DNA of 64,000 nt, taken from contig NZ_NNBP01000002.1 of assembly GCF_002803155.1 (NCBI RefSeq), positions 186,001-250,000 of the forward strand, given 5' to 3'. Both the position numbers and the translations under genes were made by a program. The stretch comes from Streptomyces sp. CB02959. GTDB taxonomy: Bacteria; Actinomycetota; Actinomycetes; Streptomycetales; Streptomycetaceae. A model generated the notes under the pieces. That model was not told the DNA's origin. It searched no databases and saw only the letters and a program-made list of their open reading frames with translations. Within the stretch, counting starts at the first letter, position 1. Each line of letters opens with the position of its first letter. Of the stretch, positions 37,689-46,652 are shown one piece after another.

Positions 37689-38587
37689 CGGGCGGCCTCG
37701 ATCGTGAACTGGGCGTAGGGGACGGTCCATACGGCCTCGTGGCCGAGGCGGTGGCCGGTGTAGCCGTCGTCGCCGTATGTCGTGCCGTGGTCGGAGCAGA
37801 CGACGGCGAAGCACGGGCGGCGGTCGGCGGCCGCGGCGAAGAGCCGGCCGATGTGCCGGTCGACGTACTCCAGGGCGGCGGCGTGCGTGGCACGGCTGTC
37901 GCCGGCCTCCCGGGTGGCACCGGGCAGGTGGAACCAGTTCGGCTGGTGCAGCGCCGAGACGTTCACGAACAGGAAGAGCCGCTGCTCGGCCGGCAGTCCG
38001 GCGACGACCTCCTCGGCCCGACGCACCTGGGCCTCGAACGAAGTGGGCGAGGCGACGCCGAACTCCGGCTCCCAGTGCGCCTCCTGGAACAGCCCGGGGA
38101 GCACCGATCCCAGCGCCGCCTGCCGGTTGAAGAACCCCACGCCGCCGATGCACACCGTGCGGTAGCCCACCGCGGCCAGCCCCGAGACCAGGTCGGGGGC
38201 GTCGAACACCCAGGTGCCGGGCGCGGTGGTCTCGCTGCCGGCGAACCGCGCCGCGAACAACCGCGGATGCGGCCCCGGGGAGGCCGGCGTCGGCAGGAAT
38301 CCGGCGAATATCGCCTGGTGGGAGGCGTAGGTGAAGCTGCCCGGGGCGTGCCGGCGCTCCCACTGGCCACTAGGCAGATGGCGGGCCAGATGCGGGATCC
38401 GGCCGGCCTCGGCGAGCTCCTGTGCCACGTCGTAGCGCAGCGTGTCGAGGGTGACCAGCAACAGGTCGTGACTGCCGACGATCTCGGTCATGTCGGGCCC
38501 GGCGGGCACGCCTTCCGGGGCGGCCGCCGCTTCCGGGATGCGGGGGGTGGTGTCAGGGGCGTGCACGAGACGTTCCGTTCTTTCCAT
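37685..38587 (-). CDS. STM4013 family hydrolase (alkaline phosphatase/sulfatase fold)
   Basis: A protein of about 300 residues with an alkaline-phosphatase-superfamily core: LLVTLDTLRYDVAQ carries the first metal-binding Asp, HAPGSFTYASHQAIFAG the nucleophile region, and CSDHGTTYGDDGYTGHRLGHE the second Asp-His metal site and last His. The family could act as a phosphatase, sulfatase or phosphodiesterase. The start is unclear: ATG 38587, GTG 38566 and ATG 38491 are in frame and none has a strong ribosome binding site. The first two overlap the upstream STM4014 gene. Confidence 0.85.
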   Translation of the reverse strand: MERTERLVHAPDTTPRIPEAAAAPEGVPAGPDMTEIVGSHDLLLVTLDTLRYDVAQELAEAGRIPHLARHLPSGQWERRHAPGSFTYASHQAIFAGFLPTPASPGPHPRLFAARFAGSETTAPGTWVFDAPDLVSGLAAVGYRTVCIGGVGFFNRQAALGSVLPGLFQEAHWEPEFGVASPTSFEAQVRRAEEVVAGLPAEQRLFLFVNVSALHQPNWFHLPGATREAGDSRATHAAALEYVDRHIGRLFAAAADRRPCFAVVCSDHGTTYGDDGYTGHRLGHEAVWTVPYAQFTIEAAR

Positions 38588-39710
38588 GCGTACGGCATAC
38601 GGCGGCGATCTGCGCACCGTAGGTGTCCAGGCCCTCGGCACCACTGCCGGGCAGGCCGGTCAGCCGGGGCAGCAGATCCCCGAAGGCGTTCACCTCACCC
38701 ACCGCGAACCGCCGCCAGCCCGCCGCCGGCAGCAGGTCCACGCCCACGCACAGGGTGCGCGGGAAGCACGCGGCGGCCGCCTCGCAGACCGCGAGGGCAT
38801 CGGACCAGCGGGCCCCCGACGCCTCGATGGCCGCCCGCGCGGCATCGAGGTCGCCGCGCGCCCCGCCCAGGTGGAGGTTGGTCATGGGGGAACGGCTGGT
38901 GCGCACCACGGCGTGGGTCGCCCGGCCGGCCACGACCACCACCCGCAGATCGGCCACCCGGCCGTGCTGCGCCGCCTTCGGATACCACCGCTCGATGTGC
39001 AGGCCGTCCGGGGCCAGCGCGTCCACGATGGCCGCTATCTGCGGCTCGCCGTCGTATCGGCGCACCCGAAGGGAGTTGAACAGGCGCCCGTCCCCGGTCA
39101 GTTCGACCGAGGTGGTGGCGCGCAGCCGACCGCGGCCGTCGCTCTCCAAGGCCATCACTCCGGACGCCGAGGAGCCGTGCGCCGGCTTCAGGAAGGCCCG
39201 CCGCAGACCGGCCGACTCCAACAGCGCCCGGACCTCGGCCCAGCCGCCCAACGCCGGAGCGGCCGGGCCCGATGTCGGCGACTCCGGCACCGGCACCCCG
39301 GCGGCCCGCAGCACCCCGTGGCACCGCCGCTTGTCGAAGAGCACCGCCAACTCGCCCGGATCGTCCAGCAGGACGGCCCCGCCCGCCGAGGCGGCCCGGG
39401 CGACCACCCGCACCGCCTCGGTGAAGCGGGCGTACCACCGGGCGGTGCCCTCCACCGCGGTCGGATCGGCTGCCCCCCGCAGCAGCCGCTCGACGTCGGC
39501 GTTCTCCCCCGGCGAGTCGATCCGGACGAACTCGCCCGGCGCGAACTCCGCACCCGTGCGCAGTACCTCGGACCAAGCCAGCAGCCGCGGCGCGGGCAGC
39601 CCCGCGGCGCGGACCGCCTCGGCGAAGAGCGTCACCCGGCGGTTCTCGGGATTGCCGACCACGGCGAAGCGGGGCGGGCCCGCGGTGCCGGGTCGGTCGG
39701 CGGTGTGCAT
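38553..39710 (-). CDS. STM4014 family ATP-grasp-like protein
   Basis: A 385-residue protein with an ATP-grasp-like core: AFLKPAHGSSASGVMAL is the nucleotide-binding loop and GVDLLPAAGWRRFAVGEVNAFGD ends in the ExN metal-binding motif of this superfamily. ATP-grasp enzymes form amide or ester bonds through acyl phosphates, so this member could ligate an amino acid or peptide that the two radical SAM proteins modify. ATG 39710 follows GGAGG by six bases. It overlaps STM4013 at its end. Confidence 0.85.
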   Translation of the reverse strand: MHTADRPGTAGPPRFAVVGNPENRRVTLFAEAVRAAGLPAPRLLAWSEVLRTGAEFAPGEFVRIDSPGENADVERLLRGAADPTAVEGTARWYARFTEAVRVVARAASAGGAVLLDDPGELAVLFDKRRCHGVLRAAGVPVPESPTSGPAAPALGGWAEVRALLESAGLRRAFLKPAHGSSASGVMALESDGRGRLRATTSVELTGDGRLFNSLRVRRYDGEPQIAAIVDALAPDGLHIERWYPKAAQHGRVADLRVVVVAGRATHAVVRTSRSPMTNLHLGGARGDLDAARAAIEASGARWSDALAVCEAAAACFPRTLCVGVDLLPAAGWRRFAVGEVNAFGDLLPRLTGLPGSGAEGLDTYGAQIAAVCRTHGKNGTSRARP

Positions 39711-39793
39711 GGGTGCCTCCGGGCGTTGGGTGGTCCGGCGGGCCCGGGGGAGGGGCCGGACCGGTCTCGGGCGGGTCGTGGCGGCGGCGCGGG

Positions 39794-40753
39794 CTACTCG
39801 GTCACCGCGGCGTACCGCCAGACCCGGTCCTCGTACTGCGCCAGCCGCTCGCTCTCGCCTATGACGACCTCGACGCCCTGCTGCGTCAGCGTCGTACGCA
39901 CCCGCTCGGCCATCGCGGGGGTGAGGAAGTGGTGCTCCAGGTCGAGCTTCTTGAGGTGGGTGAGCGGCTGGCCCGTGACCAGTGCCTCCGCACCCGTGTC
40001 GGTGAGCGTGCCCATCGACAGGTCCAGGCTCTCCAGGCCCGCGACGACCGGAGCCGCGGCGACGGCGGCGGCGATCTCGTCCTGGATCTCGCTGTTCTGC
40101 AGCCCCAGGTGGCGCAGTCGGGGGAAGCGGGCGCCGGACAGCGCCCCGGCCAGGTCGCCGATCTCGTAGTCCCCGCCGTACTCCGGCACCCCGAGCCAGA
40201 GGACCAGCGACTCCAGGTCGGGGAAGTCGCTCCCGCAGACCCCCCGGACCACCTCGGCCGGCAGCCCGCCGGACTCCAACCGCAGCTCCCGCAGCGCCTC
40301 ATGGCGCACGACCGGGAATTCCAGCTCCGAGCCGCCGCGCACGATGAGCACCTCCAGCGCGGGGAAGGCGGTGAGCAACGGGGACACGTCGGACTGCTGG
40401 ATCCAGGAGATCTCCGCCTCCTCCTGGGCGATCTCGCCGAGGAAGACGGCTCGCAGGCCGGTGAACCGGTCCTTGGCGGCCACGATGGCCGAGACGACGA
40501 TCTCCGAGGTGTTGTCGTACGCCTCGCCCCACTGACCGATGATCAGCGCGCGCACCCCCGACAGGTCCACGGCCCCGGTGAAGCGCTCCCAGAGCTCCTC
40601 GAAGCTGCTTTCTTCGCCGTCGCCGTACGGATCGTGACTGAGCCGCCAGGCGACCGCACCGACTTCGGGGAGCGAGGCCGGGGCGTCGGCGGACTCCGGG
40701 AACGTGAAGACGGGCAGCCCGCCGAACTCTTCGAGGAACTCGTGAACGCTCAT
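39794..40753 (-). CDS. STM4015 family leucine-rich-repeat protein
   Basis: A 319-residue soluble protein. The C-terminal half holds four or five leucine-rich repeats, for example LRELRLESGGL, LESLVLWLGVPE, LRHLGLQNSEI, LESLDLSMGTL and LKKLDLEHHFL. The N-terminal half (FLEEFGGLPVFTFP) is the family-specific part. Such LRR proteins normally bind other proteins, so it may hold a substrate or assemble the enzymes of the operon. ATG 40753 follows AGGA at eight bases. It is the first gene of the operon and diverges from two further unknown genes. Confidence 0.87.
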   Translation of the reverse strand: MSVHEFLEEFGGLPVFTFPESADAPASLPEVGAVAWRLSHDPYGDGEESSFEELWERFTGAVDLSGVRALIIGQWGEAYDNTSEIVVSAIVAAKDRFTGLRAVFLGEIAQEEAEISWIQQSDVSPLLTAFPALEVLIVRGGSELEFPVVRHEALRELRLESGGLPAEVVRGVCGSDFPDLESLVLWLGVPEYGGDYEIGDLAGALSGARFPRLRHLGLQNSEIQDEIAAAVAAAPVVAGLESLDLSMGTLTDTGAEALVTGQPLTHLKKLDLEHHFLTPAMAERVRTTLTQQGVEVVIGESERLAQYEDRVWRYAAVTE

Positions 40754-40945
40754 GCCGACATTCCTATCAACCGGCACTGACAATCCCGCCCGAGCCCCCA
40801 CCTCCCGCCCGCCGGTATCCGGGTGTTTCCGCAGCTCAGCGCCGATTGTCAGACCCGGCCCCTAACGTTTTCGGCAACTCGCGGCGTGCGGCACGACCGC
40901 CGTGCGGCGGGTCGGACGTCGGGACGAACGAGGGGAGCAAAGGTC

Positions 40946-41272
40946 GTGTACCGACAGGGAGATGTACTGATGGTGCCGGTTGCGGAAGGGGCGCTGCCGG
41001 AGCATGTGGAAGGGCTGCCGGACGAACCGCGGGACGCCCGCGGGCGGATGGTGCTGGCCCTCGGCGAAGTCACCGGCCATGCCCATGCGGTGGTCGGCCC
41101 CGGGGCGCTCCGGCGGGTGGCGGGGGACTGGGGCCCGATGCTGCTGCACCTGCCGGACGGCGGCCGGGTGGTCCACGAGGAGCACGCCGCGATATCCCTC
41201 CCGAAGGGCTGGTACCGCGTGGTCCGCCAGCGCGAGTACGTGCCGGGGTCGGTGCGGCTGGTGGCGGACTAG
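40946..41272 (+). CDS. Hypothetical protein divergent from the STM4015 operon
   Basis: A 108-residue soluble protein I cannot assign. It is rich in beta-type sequence, with MYRQGDVLMVPV at the start, a histidine-containing segment GEVTGHAHAVVGPGA, and GGRVVHEEHAAISLPKGWYRVVRQREY near the end. GTG 40946 follows GAGGGGAGC. It lies between the STM4015 gene (divergent) and the DUF6745-like gene and may be co-transcribed with the latter. The histidine-rich middle could bind a metal or form a cupin-like pocket, but this is only a guess. Confidence 0.75.
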   Translation: MYRQGDVLMVPVAEGALPEHVEGLPDEPRDARGRMVLALGEVTGHAHAVVGPGALRRVAGDWGPMLLHLPDGGRVVHEEHAAISLPKGWYRVVRQREYVPGSVRLVAD

Positions 41273-41373
41273 GGGCGGTCACCGTACGCGGCGGGGCGCG
41301 CAGCGGCGTACGCGGCGTACAGAGCGGCCGCGCCCGGGGCGGCGGCCGCGAGCGCGAGAACGGGGACGACGGG

Positions 41374-42537
41374 ATGGACGGGACGAACGGGGATGACGGG
41401 GTGTTGGAGATGGCGGACGTGACAGGCGTGGCCGAGACGGCAGGGACGGCCGCGACGGCCGAAGCGACTGAGGCGACCGAAGCGAGGGGAGTGGCGGACG
41501 CGGTCCGGGCGGCGGAGGTGTCCGCGGCGGTCGCCGAGGCCGACGAGTGGCGCCGGGTCGTCGCCGTCACGGGCGCAGCGGACCGGGCCGCCGCCGAGGC
41601 CGGGGTGCGGCTGGCCTACCGGCTGGCCGGACTCGACGAGCCGGAGCGCGTGGAGTGGGTGGCGTCGCCCAGGGAGGCGGTCGCCCGGGTCCTCGCGGCG
41701 CCGCCGGGCGAACGGGGCGCGAGCGTCCGCGACGCCGTCCGCAGCCGGCCCTGGGCGGCCGAACGGGACGCGTGGCACGCCGCGGTGGGACGCGCCGCCT
41801 GGAGCGCGCACTGGCAGCGCACCGGCGGCCGGCTGTGGGACACCACCCGGACGCTGACCGAGCGGATCGCGACCGGAGTCGTCGCGGAGCTGGCGGCGGC
41901 ACCGGAAGAGGAGGCCGCGGTGCGGCTGGCACTGCTGGACGCGGTGCACGGACAGCACGACGCGCCCTGGCTGGCCGCGTTCGGCACGGCCGACGGGCGG
42001 CTGGCCGGGCTCGCCGCGGTGGCCCGCAGCGCCGGCTGGTGGTGGCCGTACGAGAAGGTCGCGCTCGTCGCCGAACGGCCCACCGAGCTGCACCGCGACG
42101 AGGCCGGGCGGCTGGACCGCGGCGACGGTCCGGCGCTGGCCTTCCCCGACGGCTTCGCGCTGTACGCCTGGCGGGGAATGCCGGTCCCGGCCGCCTTCCT
42201 GGACGAGCTCGGGAGCCTCACCCCGCAGCGGATACGCGCGGAGGAGAACGCCGAACTCCGCCGCGTCATGCTGGAGTTCAACGGCTACGACCGCTACCTG
42301 GAGGAGTCCGGGGCGCGACCGTCGGGCCGCGACGAGACGGGCGTGCTGTGGCGCATCGACCTGGCCGACGACGAGCCGGTGGTGATGGTCGAGGTGGTCA
42401 ACTCCACGCCCGAGCCGGACGGCACCCATCGCACGTATTGGCTGCGGGTGCCGCCGCGGACGCGGACGGCGCGGCAGGGCGTCGCCTGGACCTTCGGGCT
42501 CACCGAGGAGAGCTATGCCCCGGCGCTGGAGACCTGA
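41374..42537 (+). CDS. DUF6745-like domain protein
   Basis: A protein of about 387 residues. The first 40 or so residues are a low-complexity Ala/Glu/Thr run (TAEATEATEARGVADAV); the rest is a globular, tryptophan-rich region (GWWWPYEKVALVAERPTEL, LYAWRGMPVPAAFLDE, YDRYLEESGARPSGRDETG). I recall this as DUF6745, often near STM4015-type or LRR genes; its function is unknown. The frame is open upstream to 40846, so the start is doubtful: ATG 41374 was picked, with GTG 41401 and ATG 41410 as alternatives. Its end overlaps the convergent PfkB kinase by 25 bases. Confidence 0.75.
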   Translation: MDGTNGDDGVLEMADVTGVAETAGTAATAEATEATEARGVADAVRAAEVSAAVAEADEWRRVVAVTGAADRAAAEAGVRLAYRLAGLDEPERVEWVASPREAVARVLAAPPGERGASVRDAVRSRPWAAERDAWHAAVGRAAWSAHWQRTGGRLWDTTRTLTERIATGVVAELAAAPEEEAAVRLALLDAVHGQHDAPWLAAFGTADGRLAGLAAVARSAGWWWPYEKVALVAERPTELHRDEAGRLDRGDGPALAFPDGFALYAWRGMPVPAAFLDELGSLTPQRIRAEENAELRRVMLEFNGYDRYLEESGARPSGRDETGVLWRIDLADDEPVVMVEVVNSTPEPDGTHRTYWLRVPPRTRTARQGVAWTFGLTEESYAPALET

Positions 42538-43487
42538 GCCTCGGCGGCGGGCACCGGGGGCGGAGGCGGCGGCGGGGTGGTGGAGGCCCGGAGGTCGTCC
42601 GGTTCGGCCAGGGCGGTGTGGGTGCCCGCCGCCGTACAGGCGTGGGCACCGGCCACGGCACCGAGTCGGGCGCACTCCTCCAGGTCCTCGCCCGACAGCC
42701 GGCCGTAGAGGAAGCCGCAGGTGAAGGCGTCACCGGCACCGTTGCTGTCCACGACCGGGGTGGGCGGTACGGCGGCCGGCACCAGCCGCGGGGTGCGGTC
42801 GTCCGGCGTGAGGAGGTAGGCGCCGCCCGCGCCGGCGGTGGCGATCACCGCCTTGGCGCGCCCCTCGCGGATGATCTCGCGCATGATCTGGCCGATCCGC
42901 TCGCCGGCTCCCGCCGTACTGAGGAAGACCAGGTCCGAGCGGAACGCGAAGGCGCGGTGGTGCTCGGTCAGGCCGTCCCAGTCGTGCAGGTCCGTGGAGA
43001 CGGGGACGCCCAGTGCCGCGATGTCGTCGAAGAGGTAGCGGGCGAAGTGGCTGATCGACAGGTGGACGTGCCGGGTGCGGCGCAGGAGGGGGAGGTAGTG
43101 CTCGGGCGGCATCCGGAGATCGAGCGGGTCGCGGGCGTCGTAGAAGGACATCCGGCGGCCGTCGGGCGAGACGAGGTTGACCGCCCGGCGGGTGCCGTGC
43201 GGGGAGATCAGCGGGCGGAAGTCGACACCGCTGCCGGCCAGCCGCTCGCGGACCAGCGCGCCCGGCGGGTCGTCGCCGAGGAAGTCCACGAATCCGGTGG
43301 CGAGTCCCAGCGCCGCGCAGCCGAGCGCGACACCGGTACCGGTGTGCCCGGCCCATTCGCGGATGGGCGGCACCGCGTGGCTGTCGGCGGACGGTACGGG
43401 CAGTGCGCCGACCCGCACGATGGTGTCCACGCCCGATCCGCCGACGACGAGTACGTCATATGGCTCAGATACCTGCTGGAAGGTCAC
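42513..43487 (-). CDS. PfkB family carbohydrate/nucleoside kinase
   Basis: A 324-residue ribokinase-fold sugar kinase. The N-terminal Gly-rich motif GHTGTGVALGCAALG and the catalytic signature DSNGAGDAFTCGF (with the Asp base and anion hole) are clear. A Pro-rich run (eight or so Pro) follows near the C-terminus. The substrate may be a sugar or nucleoside. GTG 43487 has CAGGGACG upstream. A TAGACT -10-like box on the minus strand at 43569-43574 could be its promoter. The end overlaps the DUF6745-like gene. Confidence 0.9.
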   Translation of the reverse strand: MTFQQVSEPYDVLVVGGSGVDTIVRVGALPVPSADSHAVPPIREWAGHTGTGVALGCAALGLATGFVDFLGDDPPGALVRERLAGSGVDFRPLISPHGTRRAVNLVSPDGRRMSFYDARDPLDLRMPPEHYLPLLRRTRHVHLSISHFARYLFDDIAALGVPVSTDLHDWDGLTEHHRAFAFRSDLVFLSTAGAGERIGQIMREIIREGRAKAVIATAGAGGAYLLTPDDRTPRLVPAAVPPTPVVDSNGAGDAFTCGFLYGRLSGEDLEECARLGAVAGAHACTAAGTHTALAEPDDLRASTTPPPPPPPVPAAEAQVSSAGA

Positions 43488-43905
43488 AAGCGTCCCTGAA
43501 TCCCTTGCTGGTGAGACGAGTCCCGTGCTGGTGGGAGCGGCCGCGGCCGCGGTGCGTCCGCCGTCGGGAGTCTAGACGCAGACTCGCCTCATATCGGGAT
43601 GTTAGGGACTGGCGTGACGCGCGGGCGGAACGGCACCGGAGCAGCCGCCGCTCAGGCCCGGAGCCCGGCGGTGAGCGGGTGGCGGCCGGGGTGCTCCCGA
43701 CCGGCCGTCAGAAAGCGAGCGGGCAGGGAGAAGGGCCGGAAGGGGCGTCGCACGGTCACGTCGCCGGAACGGTCACGGTGGCGAACGGGTCGTTGACACG
43801 GGCGCGCCGGGCGCTGAGGCTGAGGCGCACCAGTGATCAGGTCTCGGGTGACCGGCGTGACCACCCTCCGGTGGACGCGCCGGCCGTGGGGGAGAAGGGG
43901 TACGC
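43488..43905. other. Intergenic region between the kinase and monooxygenase genes
   Basis: No convincing gene. It contains a possible -10 for the kinase (TAGACT, minus, 43569-43574) and a good TTGACA promoter for the monooxygenase. Confidence 0.5.
43793..43821 (+). promoter_or_regulatory. Promoter for the FAD monooxygenase
   Basis: A perfect TTGACA (43793-43798), a 17-base spacer and GAGGCT (43816-43821) resemble a Streptomyces housekeeping promoter, giving a 5' leader of about 75-80 bases. Confidence 0.5.
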
Positions 43906-45312
43906 ATGGCGGAGCACACCGGGCGCGAGCGGACCGCGATCGTGATCGGCGGCGGGCTCGCCGGGATGCTCGCCGTCACCGCCTTGCGGGGGCACGTCGA
44001 CACGATCACGGTCATCGAACGGGACCGCTACCCCACCGACCGGACCTTCCGCAAGGGCGTCCCGCAAGCCCACCACCTGCACATCTTCCTCAGCGGTGGA
44101 CAGCGCGCCCTGGACCGGCTGCTGCCCGGTACGGTCGCCGCGCTCACCGAGGCCGGGGCTCGCAGCCTGTATCTTCCGCGCGACCTGGTCACCCGTACGC
44201 CCACCGGCTGGCAGCGCCGTTTCGACGAGCGCCGGCATCCCACGCTCAGCATCACCCGACCGGTCCTGGACGCCGTGGTCCGCGAGCGGGCCCTGCGTGC
44301 CACCGCCGGCCCGGCCACCCGGGTCGAGGTCCTGGAGGCGACCGAGGCCGTCGGCCTCACCGGCGACGCCCGGCGGGTCACCGGCGTCAAGGTCCGCGCC
44401 CGCAACGGCGACCGCAGTGCCGGTACCGCCCGGGAGCTCCCCGCCGACCTGGTGGTGGACGCCTCCGGCCGTGGCTCCCGTACGCCCCGGTGGTACGCCG
44501 AACTGGGCCGCGAGGCGCCGCAGGAGGAGACCGTCGACTCCGGTCTGGCCTACGCCACCCGGATGTACCGCCCCACCGCCCAGGACGGCGAACCGGCGGT
44601 CGGCGTCAACATCCCCGGCTGGCCGGAGTGCCCGCGGGGCGCCGCCTACATCCCCGTGGAGGACGGCAACTGGCTGCTGACCCTGTCGGGGGTGCGCGGG
44701 CACCATCCGCCGACCGACGAGGCGGAGTTCGCCGCGTTCAGCGCCACCATCGGCGACCCCTACGTCCACGAACTGCTCGCCCGCGCCGAACCGGTCTCGC
44801 CGGTGCACGGCTTCCGCGACACCTGCAACCGCCGCCGGCACTACGAGCGCCCCGGCGCGGTCCCCGACGGCCTCCTGGTCCTGGGCGACGCCAACTGCAC
44901 CTTCAACCCGGTCTACGGCCAGGGCATGTCGGTGGCCGCGCTCGGCGCGGTGGCCCTGCGGGACACCCTCGACGCCGCCGGTGGCCCGGGGCCCGGTGTC
45001 CTCGCCCGGGCGCAGCGGGCGGTCTGCCGGGCCGCGGATCCGGCCTGGATCGCCGCGGTCGGCGCGGACCGCCCCTACGTGCGGGGGCTCGGCGCCAAGG
45101 CGGGCCTCGGCGAGCGGTTGACGACGTGGTACCTCGACCGGCTCTCCGCCCGTGCCGCCGTCGACCGCGTCGTCGGAGCCGCCTTCCGGGACGTCTTCTG
45201 CCTCACCGCCCCGCCCTCCCGCCTGATGGCCCCGCACGTCGTCCTGCGCACCGTCCTCCTGCCCCGCCGTCCGGGCCTGCCCCGTCTGCCCGCCGTGGTG
45301 GAGGCGGCATGA
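43906..45312 (+). CDS. FAD-dependent monooxygenase/oxidoreductase
   Basis: A 468-residue flavoprotein of the PHBH-like group. The FAD motif VIGGGLAGMLAV is near the N-terminus, DASGRGSR is the middle segment, and VLGDANCTFNPVYGQGMSVAALGA is the C-terminal GD motif. It resembles hydroxylases and epoxidases of secondary metabolism and geranylgeranyl-reductase-like enzymes; the substrate is not evident. ATG 43906 follows GGAGAAGGGG. No biosynthetic cluster surrounds it, so its role is open. A GNAT gene follows after 142 bases on the same strand. Confidence 0.86.
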   Translation: MAEHTGRERTAIVIGGGLAGMLAVTALRGHVDTITVIERDRYPTDRTFRKGVPQAHHLHIFLSGGQRALDRLLPGTVAALTEAGARSLYLPRDLVTRTPTGWQRRFDERRHPTLSITRPVLDAVVRERALRATAGPATRVEVLEATEAVGLTGDARRVTGVKVRARNGDRSAGTARELPADLVVDASGRGSRTPRWYAELGREAPQEETVDSGLAYATRMYRPTAQDGEPAVGVNIPGWPECPRGAAYIPVEDGNWLLTLSGVRGHHPPTDEAEFAAFSATIGDPYVHELLARAEPVSPVHGFRDTCNRRRHYERPGAVPDGLLVLGDANCTFNPVYGQGMSVAALGAVALRDTLDAAGGPGPGVLARAQRAVCRAADPAWIAAVGADRPYVRGLGAKAGLGERLTTWYLDRLSARAAVDRVVGAAFRDVFCLTAPPSRLMAPHVVLRTVLLPRRPGLPRLPAVVEAA

Positions 45313-45454
45313 CACCGCGGAGCGGAGCGGCCCCGGACGGTCCGGCCGCCCCGCGCCGGCACCGAGTGGGGCCACGGGCGGCAACGACGACGGCAGCAAC
45401 AGCGACGGCGGCACGGACCGCGACCGTGACCGGCAACAGGGCAGGAGCCACGCC

Positions 45455-46321
45455 ATGACCTGGTCGATGACCCGGGACCCCGCCGACTTCGAGGCGGCCG
45501 CGGGGGAGTTCCTACGGGGGCGGCCGGTGGAGCACACCACGCTGCTGTCGGTGGCGGCCGCCGTGCGGGCGCTCGGGCCGGACACCTATGGCCCGGAAGC
45601 GCCCTGGTACGGCTGGTGGCGCGGCGACGAAGGGGCGGCGGTCGGCGGCGCGTTCCTGTGGACCCCGCCGCGGAAGCTGCTGCTGTCCCCGTTGCCGGAG
45701 GGCGCCGCGGCCCAGTTGGTCGACGCCCTGGCGCGGCGGCGGACCGGGCTGCCCGGCGTGAACGCGGCGCGGACGACCGCGGAGGCGGTCGCCGCGGCCT
45801 GGCAGCGGCGGCATGACCGTCCGGCGCGGATCGTCGAGCGGCACCGGCTCTACCGGCTCGGCGAGCTGACGCCGCCGCGGCCCGCCCCACCCGGAGCGGC
45901 CCGCCTTGCCACGCCCGCCGACCGGGAACTGCTGCTCGGCTGGTCCGCGGCGTTCGCCGCGGACATCGGCAGTTCGCCGCCCCGCAACGCCCGCGCCCTC
46001 GACGGACGGATCGCCGCGGGCCGCTGCGCCCTCTGGGAGGCAGGTGGACGCCCGGTCGCGATGGCCGGCATCACCGCGACGCTCGCCGGTATGGCCCGGG
46101 TCGCCCCGGTCTACACACCTGCGGAGCTGCGCGGACGCGGCTACGCCGGTGCCCTGACCGCCGCCTTGTCGGGGGCGGCCCGGACCTCCGGCGCGACCGA
46201 GCTGCTGCTCTTCGCGGACCTCGCGAACTCCACCAGCAACGCGCTCTACCAGCGGATCGGCTACCGCCCGGTGGAGGACCACCTGGTCATCGCATTCGGA
46301 GCGGAGGAGGGGACCGGCTAG
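45455..46321 (+). CDS. GNAT family N-acetyltransferase
   Basis: A 288-residue protein with the GNAT core in the C-terminal half: ARVAPVYTPAELRGRGYAGALTAAL contains the acetyl-CoA loop R-x-x-G-x-A type, and ANSTSNALYQRIGYRPVED the beta-6/7 region. The N-terminal half looks like a degenerate second GNAT domain. ATG 45455 follows AGGAG. The spacer before it is low-complexity and codes for nothing convincing. The acceptor substrate is unknown. Confidence 0.88.
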   Translation: MTWSMTRDPADFEAAAGEFLRGRPVEHTTLLSVAAAVRALGPDTYGPEAPWYGWWRGDEGAAVGGAFLWTPPRKLLLSPLPEGAAAQLVDALARRRTGLPGVNAARTTAEAVAAAWQRRHDRPARIVERHRLYRLGELTPPRPAPPGAARLATPADRELLLGWSAAFAADIGSSPPRNARALDGRIAAGRCALWEAGGRPVAMAGITATLAGMARVAPVYTPAELRGRGYAGALTAALSGAARTSGATELLLFADLANSTSNALYQRIGYRPVEDHLVIAFGAEEGTG

Positions 46322-46652
46322 GGAGGAGCGTGGAGGAAGCAGACGGCGCCCGGGGGCCGGAGGCGCGCCCTGCGCCATGCGCCCCACGCCCCGGCATACC
46401 CACCCTGAATTCACCCGAACGGGTGCTTTCGGCTGGCGCTTCCGTTCATCCCGCCGTAGGCACCCGCGGCCCCCGCCCCCGGTCGCGGAACACACCCGCA
46501 CACCGGGCCGGGAATGCGCCGGTCGGCTGTGCCGTTGCCCCGGAGAATGCCGGTTGCCGCATCCGGGGCCGCTGCCTGGCGGTCCCGCGGTACCGGAACC
46601 CAGCGTTCGCGCGGTCCGTTCACTTCGCGACTGCCCCGACCATGGAGGTGCC
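46322..46652. other. Intergenic region upstream of the MBL-fold gene
   Basis: No convincing gene, although a 108-codon frame begins near 46330. It contains a palindrome CACCCG-AA-CGGGTG at 46412-46425 and a SigR-like promoter at 46511-46536. Confidence 0.5.
46511..46536 (+). promoter_or_regulatory. SigR-like promoter upstream of the MBL-fold hydrolase
   Basis: GGAAT (46511-46515), exactly 18 bases, then GTT (46534-46536) matches the thiol-oxidative-stress sigma factor SigR consensus; a G precedes GGAAT as in strong sites. The leader would be about 110 bases. Confidence 0.4.

Noticed and set aside
35309..40945. Possible RiPP precursor peptide for the radical SAM enzymes
   Set aside because: I searched the spacers around the STM401x operon by eye and found no short frame with a ribosome binding site and a plausible core peptide.
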